The notes: generated from the sequence alone by a model not told the origin. A stretch of 64,000 nt of DNA from Isoetes taiwanensis (GCA_021234155.1 JAJEKV010000173.1:512843-576842), one strand, 5' to 3'; positions 1-13,274 are shown, counted from the first letter of the stretch. Numbers and translations are program-made.

Positions 1-1452
1 AGTCTCAGATCATTACTCTAGAAGGTGCAAAGGTGAGCATAACAATTTGCTTGTGTGGTTTTATTGTAACTTCAAACATTTTATATGCTCATGACCATCT
101 ATTATATTTTCAAATTATCTTCAGTGCCTTTCAAACCTCATGTTTACATGAGCAGTTTTTTCTAAGACTTGTGTGTCTCGTAGGCTGTTTCTCATCTATG
201 TGTTTTGTGGTATTGTTCAAGTATTCTAGAAAGGCATATGTTCAAAATTTGCAGGAATCCAGCTCAGCAAGCAAATGGGCATGCTGCTGCTTAGTGCCTG
301 GCAGAAGGCCAATTCCAATTTATACAGTAGTATAATATACTACTGTAGGAAAAGATACAGAAAAACTCTAGGATACACGTTTTCCTTATTATATCAAATA
401 ATCTTCAAATGTTTGAACTCTTTATGTTTCAAATACATTTACTTGGATGTTGTGTGGTTTTTTATTGTTATCAGACCAAAGCTTGGATTTCAACAAAGAG
501 GAAATTGACCATGTTGGATAACTCGTGGAAGCCATGGATTGGTCTAAACTAATTCTACACGTAAATATAGAGAAGGTAGTGATATTTCAGATCAACATAG
601 GCACAATAGATTAGATAAGGCTTTCTTCATTTTGTAAAAGCTTCATATATTGTGCGATGCAACGTTATGCGTTCTCAACCCTCACCTAATTTTTGTGATG
701 CACTTCCAAGTGTCACAAATGTGCAAATTATTTTTCTAGACAAATTGCATGGTGCAACTCTTAAGGGATGTAGTAATACAAATGTGCAAAGAGAAGATGG
801 TCCAAACATAAGAGATTATTAGGCAATTTGTAGATTTTTGGATAAAAGAATCTAAATGGGGGCCCAAGTGGTATTTGATACAATGCTCTCCTTGACAATA
901 GTTATATTGTTTTGTGAAGACAATACTTGCACTATTTTGTCAACATTTAGAGCGATGGCTTCAAATTTAAGCAACATGACACTGATGCTAAACACAAAAT
1001 AAATGTGACCTTCCTGCCCCTAATAGATCTCGCATTCCGTTGAGTGCATTCAACTTGTGAATTTTTCCTCTCCTAATTCAGTATAGAGCAGTTCATATTT
1101 GATGAAGTAATCCTTCGTCAGAGCATTAAAATAAGCAAAATATAAAAGCTAGGATCGAACAAAATAAAAATCAACATTGCAATGAGGACTTTTTTAGCTA
1201 TTAGTTAGATCATGTCAAACGAACTCATTCTGATACTCTTTCACCCTCTCATGGGACATAGTACCTTTTAAAAGTTCCATTAAAATAGTAACTTTTGCCT
1301 GAAAACTAACGGAATTTCATAAAATCTAAGGAAATCTAAGAGAGAAACTTCATAAGTTCTTAGAAAACTGGAACATGCACAAACCGGAACATGCACCATA
1401 TAGATCGGTGCGTAACTTGTATAAATATATAGATAGGAAGAATGGTGCATAA
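1..1452. other. Intergenic, no gene recognised
   Basis: AT-rich sequence with only short, non-conserved open frames on either strand. I see no splice-consistent exons, known protein motif, tandem array or terminal repeat. The Copia fragment begins abruptly at its right edge. Confidence 0.5.
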
Positions 1453-2425
1453 TAGCCTTATATGTAGATGACAATATAATGATTGCCAAAGGAAAGAAAG
1501 TAATGGATCATTGCAAAGAACTGTTAAGCAAACGTTTTAAGATGACTGATCTTAGAGAATTAAAAAGATTTTTAGGAATAGAGATGTTCAGAGATAGAAG
1601 AAACAAAATCATAACTTTGAATCAAAGGGGACAGATACAAACCATGCTGGAAAAATTTGGAATGAAGGACTGCAATGTAGCAAGTACTCCAATGATAACA
1701 TGTCATAAAATCTCAAGACAAATGTGTCCACAAACTGATGAAGAAACAAGACAAATGGAAGGTGTGCCTTACATGTCATTACGATGTCTATCATATGTGG
1801 CAAACTATACAAGGCCTGATATTGCCTTTGCAGTAAATATTCTTAGCAGATATAACAATGTTCCTAGTAGAACATATTGGATTGCTGCAAAAAGAATTCT
1901 GAGATATTTAAAGGGCACAATTGATTTTGGAATAAAGTATAACTCCAATGATATGGTTTTAAAAGCATATATTGTAATGCTGATTGGGGAGAGGATTTGG
2001 ATCAGAGAAAATCTACTTCTGGATATGTAACCTTGCTAGGAGACGCACCAGCGTCTTGGAAATGCAAAAAGCAAAGTAATATTGCACTCTCTAGTGCAGA
2101 AGCTGAATATAATTCAGCATGCTTGGCTGCCAAAGAGGACCATAGGGAAAGAAGGTTATTAAGTGAGCTTAATTGCTATCAGAAATTGCCTACTGTCATA
2201 TTTTGTGACAGTACTAGCTATATAGCCATGTCTAAGGACCCTGTGCTGCACGAAAGATCAAAACACATAGAGATGGAATTACACTTTATCAGAGACATGG
2301 TCAGCAAAAATATGTTACATTTAACATACATAAACACTGATGAACAATTCGCAAACATATTGACTAAAGCATTATCTGTTGGAAGATTCCAGAAACTCAG
2401 GGATTTAATACAGTGCAGTGAATAA
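1453..2425 (+). pseudogene. Ty1/Copia pol fragment (RT end plus RNase H)
   Basis: This is the C-terminal part of a Copia polyprotein. The reading frame opens on the RT catalytic box LYVDD at about 1458-1472 and runs through the Copia RT segment (KRFKMTDL, RFLGIE, RPDIAFAVNILSRY). It then shifts frame near 1980-1995 into the RNase H segment, which has the QRKSTSGYV and LSSAEAEY motifs and the terminal HIEMELHFIRD and ANILTKAL blocks, ending at a stop at 2425. No gag, protease, integrase or N-terminal RT precedes it, so it is 5' truncated as well as frameshifted. No LTR was recognised downstream. The superfamily call is firm; the lineage within Copia was not determined. Confidence 0.93.
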
Positions 2426-2499
2426 GGAATATTACGTGAAAAGGAAATTTGTAGAATGAAGTCATGTAATATTGTAGATGTCCTCATGTGGAAAGTCAC

Positions 2500-2606
2500 A
2501 TCAGTGCTCAACATCTAAAGATAGATGCGTCAGATGCATAGATCTAAAGCATCGTAAGCATCGAAACATCTAAACTTTTAGATGCCGATAAGATGCATCT
2601 GTCTGT
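2500..2606. repeat. AGATGC/GCATCT-rich direct and inverted short repeats
   Basis: The words agatgc, gcatct and catctaa recur several times in both orientations in about 100 bp. A similar patch occurs at 16588-16672. They may be sub-terminal pieces of a DNA transposon, but no matching termini were found. Confidence 0.4.
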
Positions 2607-2639
2607 AAAAGTAAAAATTCTCCTAAATCTGTAACAGCC

Positions 2640-3795
2640 TTGCCTTGATCATCATATCCATTGTGACCTTGGTAGTTCAATCTTCTCGTCACAATGTCCC
2701 CCCTATGCACTATGATAGCCGCGAAGTTGAAGTTGTAGATAGCTACAAGTATCTTAGTGTAGAATTCTGTAAGAACACACGTTGGGAACAGTGTATTACC
2801 AAGCGGGTGGCTGCTGGATGGAGAGCACTCTATGCAATGCAAAACAATTGTTTTCGCACAAAAATTCATGATTGGCCACGGAAAGCCCACTTGTTTCGGG
2901 CTTTGGTAGAGCCTGTTTTTCTTGTATGGTTCGAGAAGTGTGGGGGCACGCCATTGGTGCTAGTGCAAAAAGTCCTTTCTCACTTACGACCTCGGAGTTA
3001 AAACAGCGGTGCCCTATGCTATTCTTTTACAAGAGGCGGTTTTTGGCCTCTTCAACATTACGCCATGAAGCGCCATCTCCACTATATCGCAAGGTGCACC
3101 ACATGGATGATGTTAGGTATCTGTTCTTGCACTTGCCATGGCTGAATCTCCTCGGCGTTTGAAGCGATGTTGGAAAGAGCATTGCACTACATGGTTTGCC
3201 CGTTGGGGGAACATTGCAGCGAGCCTTTGCGATGCTTGCCGGTTCGATCGAGCTTTTTGCAACAATATCTCAATGGTCGTTTTTCTCAAAAGCTTGCTTC
3301 ATTGTCGGGAACAAGCTTGTAGCTATTGCATCAATTCGCCGCGGGTCCCACGGACTCTGATTGAGACGGTAGATGGGGCGACGCGAATTGCCACGAAGCG
3401 AGACTATGTGCATGTTGCAAGTTACAGGTTATTGAAGATGAAAGCCATACTCTTCTGAGTTGCCCTGCTTTTGAGATAGTCTGGAATCATTTTTTGACCT
3501 TAGCATTCCATTCCACGCTTCCACAACTTCTCAGAGCACCATCTGTGCATGACTTGGCATTATACATACTTGAGGTTCTAGATAAACGTCTGCAATTACT
3601 GAGCCCTCAGTAGTCATTATCTCTGCTTGTCTAGTATCATCATTACTGCAAAGGTTTTTCCCTTGAAAACCTTTCGAGGCAGGGGTTTTTTAATCCTAGT
3701 AGTAATGATTGTACTAGCCCATTGTATGGGTCCCATGACCTATTGGTCTCCGTGGACGTTAAAAAAAACTATTCTATTCTATTCTATTCTACTCA
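2640..3795 (+). pseudogene. Non-LTR retrotransposon (LINE) ORF2 3' part
   Basis: The protein relic begins downstream of the RT catalytic box at the DSYKYL..EFC..TRWEQCI.KRV block. This aligns with SHYKYLGLEFS..YKWKECIKKRV of the minus-strand LINE at 59-60.8 kb, so the two are relatives. It continues in three frames to a C-terminal Cys/His segment near 3409-3475 (C-x-C-C...VIEDESHTLLSC), the counterpart of the VCSMC..IEDEEHAFLTC segment in the other copy. The 3' UTR ends with a ggacgtt-A-run followed by an (ATTCT)n tail at about 3771-3795. It is 5' truncated and carries several frameshifts. Confidence 0.85.
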
Positions 3796-3797
3796 AT
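3766..3797 (+). repeat. (ATTCT)n LINE 3' tail
   Basis: Pure ATTCT units directly follow the ggacgttaaaaaaaac end of the LINE 3' UTR, as expected of a microsatellite-type tail made at reverse transcription. An (AGAAT)n tract, the same unit on the other strand, occurs at 41419-41459. Confidence 0.8.
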
Positions 3798-4020
3798 ACC
3801 TCGAAAACAAATTAGATCATGAGAGCAACAAGTCTTGATAGATCAAAAACTATTTCCATGTTTTCAACTCAATAAGCGGCATAGTTTTCAGCACAATTAA
3901 AGACTATCATTATACTATATAGTATAGATAGAGTATAGACTATAGATAGAATTACGGATTGCATAACAGATAAATTCATATGTTCTTGGCTAGTTAAATA
4001 CAAACGAAACCAAACAAGTA
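3798..4020. other. Short spacer with TATAG/CTATA repeats
   Basis: Contains a small run of tatag/tagat words near 3910-3955. This may be the 3' flank or untranslated end of the hAT element to its right. Its terminal inverted repeat could not be fixed. Confidence 0.3.
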
Positions 4021-4978
4021 CTAATCTTCTTCATCTTCCTCACTTCCTTCATATTCTCTATCCTCCTCACTAACACTAATTTCATCGTTGCTTGCCCACT
4101 CATGCTCATCATCATCTATATTGGATTCACTACTAGTATCCACTTCATCTTCATCCTCTTCAAATTCAGTTTGCTCTTCCACTTGTAAATCAATTGCCTC
4201 TTCGTCTCCTACCGTGAGATCTTGCATACTTATTACATTGCCACCCTCTTCCTCTTCCCCGTCTTCCACGTCCTCTTCCACGCCCTCTTCCTCGCCCTCT
4301 TTGGCTGCTAGAACTAGTATTAGTGTTAGTGGATTTCTTGGAACGAGTAGACCTCCTTGTGTCAGAGCACTCAAGAAATAAACTTCTATATAACTCCTCC
4401 TCTTCTCTATTAATAGGAGGCAACTCAGAAACTTTGTAGACATCAATCTCATTAGGGTCCACCTGTGTTTCAATTACGAACAAATAAATAAAATCACTTA
4501 CTTTATTGCATATAACTCAAATAGAAAGAACTTTCTTACCTGCTTAGGCTCTCGTAACGTCTTATATTTTCGTTAAGGCCCTCAAGTTCTCCCTGCAGTA
4601 GACTAATCTATGCCAGTTGGATGTCTTCAAGCAGTTTCTCCTTTTTGTATGAATAAGAGAATGTGCAGACCAATTTCTCTCAACTGCACCAGTAGAACAA
4701 TCCTAGCATACACAATTTCATAATGGAAAAAAGAGAAACCAGAAATTAAAGAATGAGTAAAAAGGAGAGGGAAAATATTTATATAAATCATTACTAAATG
4801 AAAAATAAATTATTTAATGGAGAATAATCACCTGAGATAACACTCTAAGAGTCAACGTTTGGAGCTCAGGTGTGCATCCGCCATATTTCTCCCACCATGA
4901 AACTGATTCTGCCATAGCACTACGGGATTGAGCCATAAGATTATTAAAATCACCCAAGTTCCCTCGAAACTGGAGAAG
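4021..4978 (-). pseudogene. hAT transposase, C-terminal part (dimerisation domain and acidic tail)
   Basis: Read leftward from 4978, the first exon carries SWWEKYGG..PELQTLTLRVLSQ, typical of the hAT C-terminal dimerisation region. A GT-AG intron follows. The next exon holds VERNWS...IHTKRRN and LVYCRENLR, also characteristic of DUF659-type plant hAT transposases. A second GT-AG intron ends before 4461. The last exon (VDPNEIDVYKVSELPP...) leads into an Arg-Gly run and a Glu/Asp-rich tail ending at 4021. An in-frame stop and a frameshift between the RG run and the acidic tail break it. The N-terminal part lies at 14995-16095 beyond the LTR element. Joining at the TTCAT target keeps the frame open. 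Confidence 0.88.
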
Positions 4979-4983
4979 TTCAT

Positions 4984-6685
4984 TGTGACGTTCCACATAT
5001 TTATACGCCTTTTTAAGTATAAATACGTGACACGTCACTATGAATAATTAATGGCACATTAATTATTCATAAGCTAAGGTTAGCTATGTTAATAATTAAA
5101 TTATAAAGGTGGAAACCTAACCTTAAACCCTAATTCGAATTTAGGGCTTAATCTAATATTAAAAGGGCCTAAAATACCAAATTAGTTAATATTAGCCAAC
5201 CCGGAGCTGCCACCTAGCCCAAATCGATTGGGCAAGGGAGAGTTACTAACTTGGAACCCAAATTGGGGTTTTGCACCCCCATTTCCCCCAATTCGAATTA
5301 GGAGCAAGTGGAGATGGAGGAGGAGGGAGCGCTGCCGGGCACCCTTCGACAAATCGACCAAGAGGATTTGGCGTCACCTTTGAGGAGCTGGCCTGCCAGT
5401 GGCGCCACCTTTGCCAAGCTGCGTGCTGTGTAGGCTGAAGGCGAGCACCAAATCCAAGGAAGATGGAAGCACCAAATGACAACGGGTCCAGCGAGGAACT
5501 TCGGGTGGGTGGCTAGTATAGCTTGGGAATTCTAGGGTAGCCCCCTGTTGGGCACTTGTAGTGTGTATTTCTTTCCGTTCTCTCGTGTTTTACTTGTAGG
5601 AACTAACCCTTGATTGTAAAGGTAAGTTCTCTTTATATTACGATTAAGGTTTGCTCTTAAAGGATGGATTGATAGTTCTTTGCATAGTATTACTCGGAAA
5701 TGGGGAATTAAGGGGGTAGAGACCTACGAGCCATGATAGTAGGATGCTCCTAGGTAGATCCCTGTACTTCCCATTAGTTGCGACTTTGTGTACAAGAGAC
5801 CACGGGTCATAGATGCTATAGATTGGCTTAGCACCAAAGAAGGGACACAAGTGGTGAAGTGGGGGTGGGGTCTTGCACGAACATAAAAGGCTCACGAGAC
5901 TCCCTGGTGGGCTAGGCGATAGCCGGTCACGTAGAGGGCCGGGTATGGGTCTGACACTCCCTGGGTGTAGAGGTGTGACCCGTATGGGGCACCTTGCACT
6001 TTGAGTAGATTTAGGGTGAGTAAGTCGGGTACGGATGCGGGGGTCGCTGATGCGGCACGTATTCTCTAGCTCACCCATGGAACCACTGTGATCCTGGAAG
6101 GGGACGCTTCCCTGACCTGCCTCATCGGACCGGGGCGTCATGAACCCTGGAGTAGGCTCAGCAGGGTGATACCTCGAGCCTGCGTCTCCGGAAGGCTATA
6201 GCGAAGCCATAGCATGATTCGACTCATCTGCAAAGTGTGCACAGGAGGGGCGGATGGAGTGGACAACCCTAGCCGATGTTCTATGCCGATAACGCCATGT
6301 TATACCTCGTCTGCTGATCTCTTGAGACCGAGCCGTCGGTCTATCCTCCAGAGTCCGAAGGGGGGTAGAACCATGGGTTTGGGGTGCTTTCCTTAGGATT
6401 AGATGCATATTCTTTGCCGTTGGTATTTGGATGGATGTTCCACCCCGCCGGGGTGGTTATTTATATATGATTTATGCCGTGTGCTAACATGTATTCACGC
6501 TTCGCTTGACGTAGGAGTCCCATTGATGGCGTGGGCGAATGACACCTCCGGTGTCCTTCACTCGGGCATCTCTCTATAGATGGCGGGATAGGCGGAGGGC
6601 CACGCTCATGGCGAGATGGTCGCCATGGGAGAGGAAAGTCCCGTATGTATACGGTAGGGGTCGTATATATTCGAGGGCGTCCTGA
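4984..6685 (+). repeat. 5' LTR
   Basis: Matches 13275-14989 over its whole length. Some stretches of 200 bp or more are identical or nearly so (for example 5990-6190). Others, in GC-rich parts, differ by clustered substitutions and small indels. It begins TGTGAC. The right end (gggcgtcctga) has lost the clean GTCACA terminus of the other copy, so 6685 is placed just before the primer site. Confidence 0.92.
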
Positions 6686-6700
6686 TGGTATCGAGCCATG
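6686..6700 (+). other. Primer-binding site (initiator tRNA-Met)
   Basis: TGGTATCGAGCC directly follows the 5' LTR. The complement of the plant initiator tRNA-Met 3' end is TGGTATCAGAGCC, so one A is missing. Its position fixes the orientation of the element as plus. Confidence 0.8.
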
Positions 6701-6859
6701 ATTTTGGTGGACGGATCATAGCGGCCATGTCAAACTCGTTAGATCGTTAGCTAGTGAGTGAGGATTTTGGAGTAGTATGAGATTTGGGTGGTGTAGTAGA
6801 TGTCGTCATGATTGACTTAATTTGGTTTAAGTGGGATTAAGAGGAGTGTACCGGTCGCG

Positions 6860-7062
6860 AAACCCTAACCCTAAGTGGCGCGGGGGTACCCGGGTGTTCT
6901 TGGCGGCGGTGGCGACATCGAGGTAGGGGTGCCGCCACCTAATTAAAAAAAAAAAAAAAAAAAAAACCCTAACCCTAAGTGGCGAGGGGGGGGTACCCGG
7001 GGACGCTCTGGGCGGCCGTAACAGCAACGTCGAGGTAGGGGGTGCCGCCACCTCAGAAGCGC
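6860..7062. repeat. Two-copy tandem repeat of about 100 bp with CCCTAACCCTAA
   Basis: Each unit runs from aaccctaaccctaagtggcg through gggtacccggg to gaggtagg.gtgccgccacct. An A-run of about 26 bases separates the copies. The CCCTAACCCTAA word is telomere-like but occurs only twice per unit. Confidence 0.75.
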
Positions 7063-9775
7063 TCGCCACTTTTCTTTTAAAAAAATTTTAGGGTTAAAAT
7101 TTCAAAAAAATTAGTTAAAGGTAACTCTCTTGCCATAGCCGCCAGAGTAAGCGGATCTTGCGATAGCCGCGGAGTCAACTCTCTCGCCGCCATAGTCGAC
7201 CAGGATAAGCGTTAACCATATATAAAGCTAGTATCCCCTAGGAATAAACCGACCAAATGAAACGGCGTAATCTAGCAAGTCGGCCAACTTGTTATGATAA
7301 CATCAACTCACTTGGTGGGACTAATTCGAATTTAATTAATAACGGCCATGGGGCAATTCTCTAGGATAGCAGCATGTGTTATATCCTTGGATATTCCTTA
7401 GCGACGATAATAATATCCAGTTATCGGCGTTCCTCGACCTATATTTTTCTTTTGGTAGATGCCTTGATAACACAATTTCTTCGGGCCTTGCCATGATTCA
7501 ATCCATACTACATTCATAAGCATTATATTAGACCTTATTCGACGTTATATAAGTAATGTTTTATAGACATAAGCGTAATTGCGTTGTCTCCCTCTAGTAT
7601 CTAAACCTTGACTCGTCTCACTTCCTAGAGAAAGGATCTCTTCTCGCCCAACCAACTAGGGACTGCCATGCAGCACCCTTCTAGCTAGACCATGGGTAGC
7701 TTTAATCCTACCACCCTTCACTACTTTTTCTCAATGGTCATGTTCTTTTTGTGGACCATTTCCCCAGACCACGATACATACCCTGTAATACGTAATGAGT
7801 GCTTGTGTTAGACCCCTACAATAGTGTTAACACCTTCATTCTAAATCAATCCCGGCTACAAACTTTAGTATTATTTTGTGCCAAACCTCACCGCCTATAT
7901 GGTAGTGAATAATTATCTAGCCACCGCCCGTCAACCGACCCATGACCTACCCTCTTTTGGGGTTCTTCCACTGTAAGGGTCCAATGACATCCAACTATTG
8001 TTGGCTATCCTCCTTCTAGGATATCTATCTTCTAGGATATCTAGATATGATCCGGGCAAAGTATTTCCAACCATTATTTTAATGCCTAAACGTCCTGAAG
8101 TCCATAAAATGAACTTACATATTCCAAGGGATTATGTGACTATCGAAGGACAATACCACACAAGACCTCGCAAGCTAGGCCTCCTCTATCGAGATCTTGT
8201 CTTCAAGTCTCGAGGGTTCCTCATATGTCCTCATGGGATTTGCCAACATGGCATGGCGTATAAATGCTATCTACCTATCTATTTAATTATTAAAAATGTC
8301 TTTGGTAAATTCAATTCACCATCTTGTCCTAGGACATGGAAGTCTTCTTCCTTAAGTCATACATCAAATCTTTAAAGAGTTTTTCAGCTCTTCTTTGCCT
8401 TTCAAGCCTTTGGTATATCTTCGCATGTTAGCAAGGATTACCCTTCATGTTAGACAATAACCTTTCTACCAGTTGCTAAACATCTTTAATAAGGGTCCTC
8501 AGTATTCCGACCTTATGCCTGCTACAACGTACACAACTCACCGTTTTGTTGTGACCTTTACTCAGTAGAGTCACCAATCCAATTACTCCTTTACGTATTC
8601 ATCAATCGTCTTGTGGCTTCTAAGCCGCTATTATATGTTCCCTATATTGTTGACCCACCTATCATTTGGGGTTATGATTCAACGTTGTTCTACATCCTCC
8701 AAATGTTAGTTATTACATTTCTCTATCATGATGTTATGTTGTTGTTCGGCATTCTAAATGACTTGGCATCCTCATTTAAGCCATAGTCATGGCCTAAGAG
8801 CGGGTGAGCCCGTACTAATCCTAAATTACCGGAGTCATCAAGGTGTCTACGGTATTTTATGAGTCTTCCTACAATACCGACATTTGATATAACTTTGGAC
8901 TTGTATCCATGTTCGAGTCCTGTATATTCCGACTTACACCTCCATGTAACCCATGCTTTTCCCCTCGCTTTTGATCCGGTATGGATCATGTGGGAAAGAT
9001 AGTCTTAAGTGTCTATGCAAAACACATTTGAACTTCTAGCAAGTACACGCTATTTGCTACTCATCCTAGAATTGTACTATTGTACTATTCAACTCCATCA
9101 TCTTGACCTTTATTTTGTGGGCCCTTGACATTTATTTCAAGTGCCAACTACCCTAGCATGCAATGGATTGACGGTCCTTTGTGCATTTTGAATATAGCTC
9201 CATACCCTCAAGTAGTAACTTTGGAGTACACTCATTTTTCTCTCCTTCTATGGCTACTTGGATTACTTCTCCAAGATGTTTATCATATATGTACATGGTA
9301 TGTACATAATAAACATATCCCACAATACTAGAGCTCTGCTCTAACGTAGCTCAAATATAACCTTCGTAGTTCTTATGATGTGGATGTACCACTTACTTCC
9401 CAAATGGGCAGGGGCCAACTCTATGTTGGACTTGTACATGCTGATGTATTCACATGTGCGAGCCCCGATGCGATGCGTGACCTGCCCATGTATAGAGGGT
9501 TGCTGATGGCCCGACTTTTCCAGTTTTACCTTATCTACATGTGTTACCTTTTTGTTACGGTGATGTTTGATATCGGACTTCGGTCCTTAAACCTTCTTAT
9601 GATAAGTATATCAAATGCACCTTGGTGCTTAAACTCTTCCATGTTTTAAGCTTTCATGCTATTACCTTTGGAAATAAGGAATTACCTTCCTTTTTATGTA
9701 TACTTTCTTCTATTGCAGTTTTCGATTAACCGTCATTTGTTTGACTAACCCCAATGCTGAGGACAGCATTATTTC

Positions 9776-9843
9776 TAAGAGGGGGAGAATGTGACATTCC
9801 ACGTATTTATACGGTATACGTATAAATAAGCTGACACGTCACC
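9776..9843 (+). other. Internal purine tract and LTR start of a related element
   Basis: GCTGAGGACAGCATT, a purine tract (AAGAGGGGGAGAA) and TGTGACATTCCACGTATTTATACG closely parallel the arrangement at the true 3' LTR (13242-13300). This places a second 3' end of the same family in the middle of the internal region. The right extent of this inner LTR could not be followed. Confidence 0.7.
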
Positions 9844-12800
9844 CAATAAAGGTACGCCACCATGGAGTATCTTAACCTAAGGGGTTGACCTAAAAGGGAT
9901 GAATTTAAACTTATGGTACTTTAACCCCGTACATAAACTATAATTTTCCCATGGGATTATGCCATAGTTCCAAAGGTTTCTACCATAGTCCAAGGCCTTT
10001 TCTAAAGGTTCGTTCAGTTAATTTGCGTTTCGCCATGTTTTGTCACACCTAACCTATTTTTCTTAAATTAGCATGTCAACCTCAACTTTTGATCCCTTTG
10101 AATGTTGTCGTCTTTGGCTCCCTCATAATGAAGCGGAGGCACTAAAACCTCCTGGTCTTCTAATAGGAAACCCAATGTTTCAATCTTCGTTAGTAACCGC
10201 CATATGATTATCCAATTCCTTACCCTCTTAAGGGTTTCAAAGTCATAATCTCTAACGGGTCTATGCATAAGGCAACGGATCCTCCGGCCTCTACTTCGTA
10301 CCTACAATTGTTCCCCCACCGAGTAGGTAACTCTTAGGATATATGGACTACTGGTCTATATAATCTCACCCCTTCTAATCTATACCTCTCGTCTTGATTT
10401 TTATCGGGACATGGAATTTCTATCTATTGCCCTCTTCTCGGTTATCCCTAAAGATGTAATCACCAAAGTCGTCGTACTCCTTCTTCTCTTCTGTCAAGGG
10501 GACGCGATTTGATATATCTTTTTATTCCCAAAACCAAATAAATGCTCTCAGCTTATAACGTTGAAGTAATTCATTCATATCTGGAACCTTTGAGTAGTTA
10601 ACCTCTCATTATCGGTTATTCCAATACCGTTCCAACCATCCTCGGGATGTTCTTCAATGTGACGTCACCGTATATGCTAGACTTACTCTAGCTATTCTCA
10701 TTGATTTAAACTCTTCTCATCTCCCTTAGTAATAGCTTGAGTGCATGTCTACGGTGGACCATACCTTAACCCAATATCTTAGGTATATAAGCATATCATT
10801 ATGCTTCTTCTGTAAACATTGCCACGTAACGTGCCACCAGCCTTGTACGAATATTCTACCATCTTCCAATATGACATACATCTGGATGTCACAATCGACA
10901 TCCTTGATATCCTCGCTAGTGTAGTATTTGATACTACTAAGTCCTTCCAACATCCAAGACCGCTACGTTGTTATTATATGATATAGTAACATGTGTGCAC
11001 CAACCTTAAGTCTACACTCATATGTAACTCGTTGACATAGGCATCTAGTTATATTCCTACTTGCGCCAACTTATTTCCTCAACTTGGTTATCCGGTACCC
11101 TAGACATGTCTCTAGTCTTAGTTTGCCTTGGTCCTCAACCTCTAGTCATAACTTTCCACGGGCAAATGCCATCTTAAGTTCCTTGTGGACATGTTTGATC
11201 TCTAGTATAAGAACTCTTATCTTCATTACTTCCGTATTCATATGGAATGTGAACTAAAAGTTCTAGTATATATCCTATCTTCTTTTAGTTATGTTTTTCT
11301 ATTAAATGGTCCTAGTACACATATACCAACGCGGAGTTACTCCTTGGAATATACACACCATACCAAGTCCAGACCACATCCTCCTTGGTGAGATGTTCAT
11401 TGGGAGCCTACCTTGTTCATACTCTAGACTTAGGTATATTCAACGTTCTATATTCGAAACGTTGTTTACAACAACTTTCAAGCACCTCTTGTCTCCCACT
11501 TGTCGTGTGGGTACATTACTTGCCTTCCTAATGTATCATTAGTTGAAGGTCAACTTTCCTTCATAGTCTGGCTTCACCAAAGATCCAACATACCCTGCAG
11601 TTTTTTTTAGATGCTTGTGCCTATTCCTCCCAATTGTCCTCTTCTCTTGACCTTATGTGCAAACTACGTTCCACATTATTGTCCGATCTCTTATTCGGCA
11701 TCTCCATGTTCCCAAAGCAGACATCGGTGTGTCCATTTCCTTAATTTATATCCTTCGTAATGGTCATGCATTTGACCAACGTCATTGGCGATATCAAGTG
11801 ATTATGTCGTCATCTTATTCATGCACCCCTTGAATTGTTATTGCACACCTCGGGAACACCAATCTTCTTAACTAAAGCGTAGCGTATCGTAATTTTATAA
11901 TCCGTAGTTTATGGATCCACATCCTCATACAACATTATTCTCGACCTTTTCTGCGAGTCATACCTCCATTCAAGTGGCAATAGCTATAAAATGTCGAAAC
12001 CTACACTTACGAAGTGGTCTTCCTTTTCGTTTTTGGGTACTTAAAATTCAGATCCACCTTAGCCTAGTACCTCTCTAACGTGGTCGATGGTAGATAATCA
12101 TAAACCACTTCTCCATCGGATATATGGTGCTATATCCGGTCTCCTTCTACGTGGAATGGCAATATCCATCATTATATAATAGCCTCAAAGCGGGACCGGG
12201 CATGTCTTCCGGCCGTGGACACCATAGTCACAAGCGGTCCTTCCGTGATACGGGGGAGGATTGCATGGCCATAGCACTGCCGGATAGCGACCGGCGGTGC
12301 ACCGATTCGTCGAATGTATCGTGAGATGTACCTATAAATATAAGAGTGTCTGTATGTGTGACAAATTTACGAAAATAATAATAATATGAATAAGTAATTC
12401 AAAGGCGTACCGACGTGAATATAACCTATGGTTAAGATAGACTAGAATAGAGTGAGCGTATGGAAACATTAAAGATAATTAAAATGAACTATTTAAACAC
12501 ATAATCAAACATAACAAAAGGAGATAATTATGTATGTCTTACACAAGCTTCTGAGAGAATAACGAGACTTAGAAGGTTAGGACTAGTAATGGATGAAGAA
12601 CGTGTGCCTGTAGTTCATATTAGAGTATAGGGGTAAAAATGTCACCTGCAGTACGATAAAATTGTATTAAAGGGTAGGTCTAAATGTGAGGGGCATGTCA
12701 AATACTGAGGATAGGACCTTATAAGTTGTCAAAACTATAATAACATAGGAAAACAAAAGTCTGACACAAAATTAAATTAGCGCTGGCTGTAATTAAATGG

Positions 12801-13261
12801 ATTGCAAAGCGACGGGAGAATATAATACATATACACAGAAGTTAATATCATTAGAATCACTTTCTACTAAGCAAAGGCGAGCTTAATAACTCCGTATCAT
12901 AATATAAGAACAAATAGAAGTTGCTTGTGTGCGTACTGTCCATAATACATAATCAATTACGTGTGTATAGAAACAATGAATTCAAAATTAGCCATACTCT
13001 GAATAGAATACAATAGAAAACAGTGAGACTTCCACACACCTTGACTGAATGATCAGGTCTAATCTATACCTCTACCTTCTATATCCCAGACTTATAAATT
13101 GCACATTACAAGTCATTTCAAACTTAATCACTTTGAACGTGACAAAGTCTGTGTGATCTATAATCTCACGCTATCTCTTTAAGGAGGGGAGACTTCCTCC
13201 CAATGTACGATGTATGGGCCACAGCAAGAGTAGTCTTGATGCTGAGGACAACATCACTTTT

Positions 13262-13274
13262 AAGGTGGGGAGAA
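13262..13274 (+). other. Polypurine tract
   Basis: AAGGTGGGGAGAA immediately precedes the TGTGAC start of the 3' LTR, the expected place for plus-strand priming. Confidence 0.8.

Larger units (their letters stand above)
6701..13261 (+). other. Non-coding internal region of the LTR element
   Basis: More than 6.5 kb with no long or conserved open frame on either strand. The longest plus-strand frame is about 125 codons at 7998-8375 and resembles nothing I know. Stops are dense in all frames. Landmarks are a 100-bp tandem repeat near the left end and an internal copy of the family's purine tract and LTR start at 9776-9843. I see no tRNA gene or other transposon termini inside. Confidence 0.7.

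Noticed and set aside
4088-4381. Ser-rich plus-strand open frame
   Set aside because: It is the antisense shadow of the acidic Glu/Asp tail of the hAT transposase.
5644-6141. Minus-strand open frame of 165 codons, also present at about 14.0-14.4 kb
   Set aside because: Both copies lie in the two LTRs, so the apparent conservation is only LTR identity. The frame differs between copies through indels and has no known domain.
6860-7062. Interstitial telomere from CCCTAACCCTAA words
   Set aside because: Only two telomere-like units per copy, embedded in a 100-bp repeat inside a retroelement.
7998-8375. 125-codon frame inside the LTR element as a gag remnant
   Set aside because: No zinc knuckle, no gag-like composition, and stops surround it in a uniformly non-coding region.
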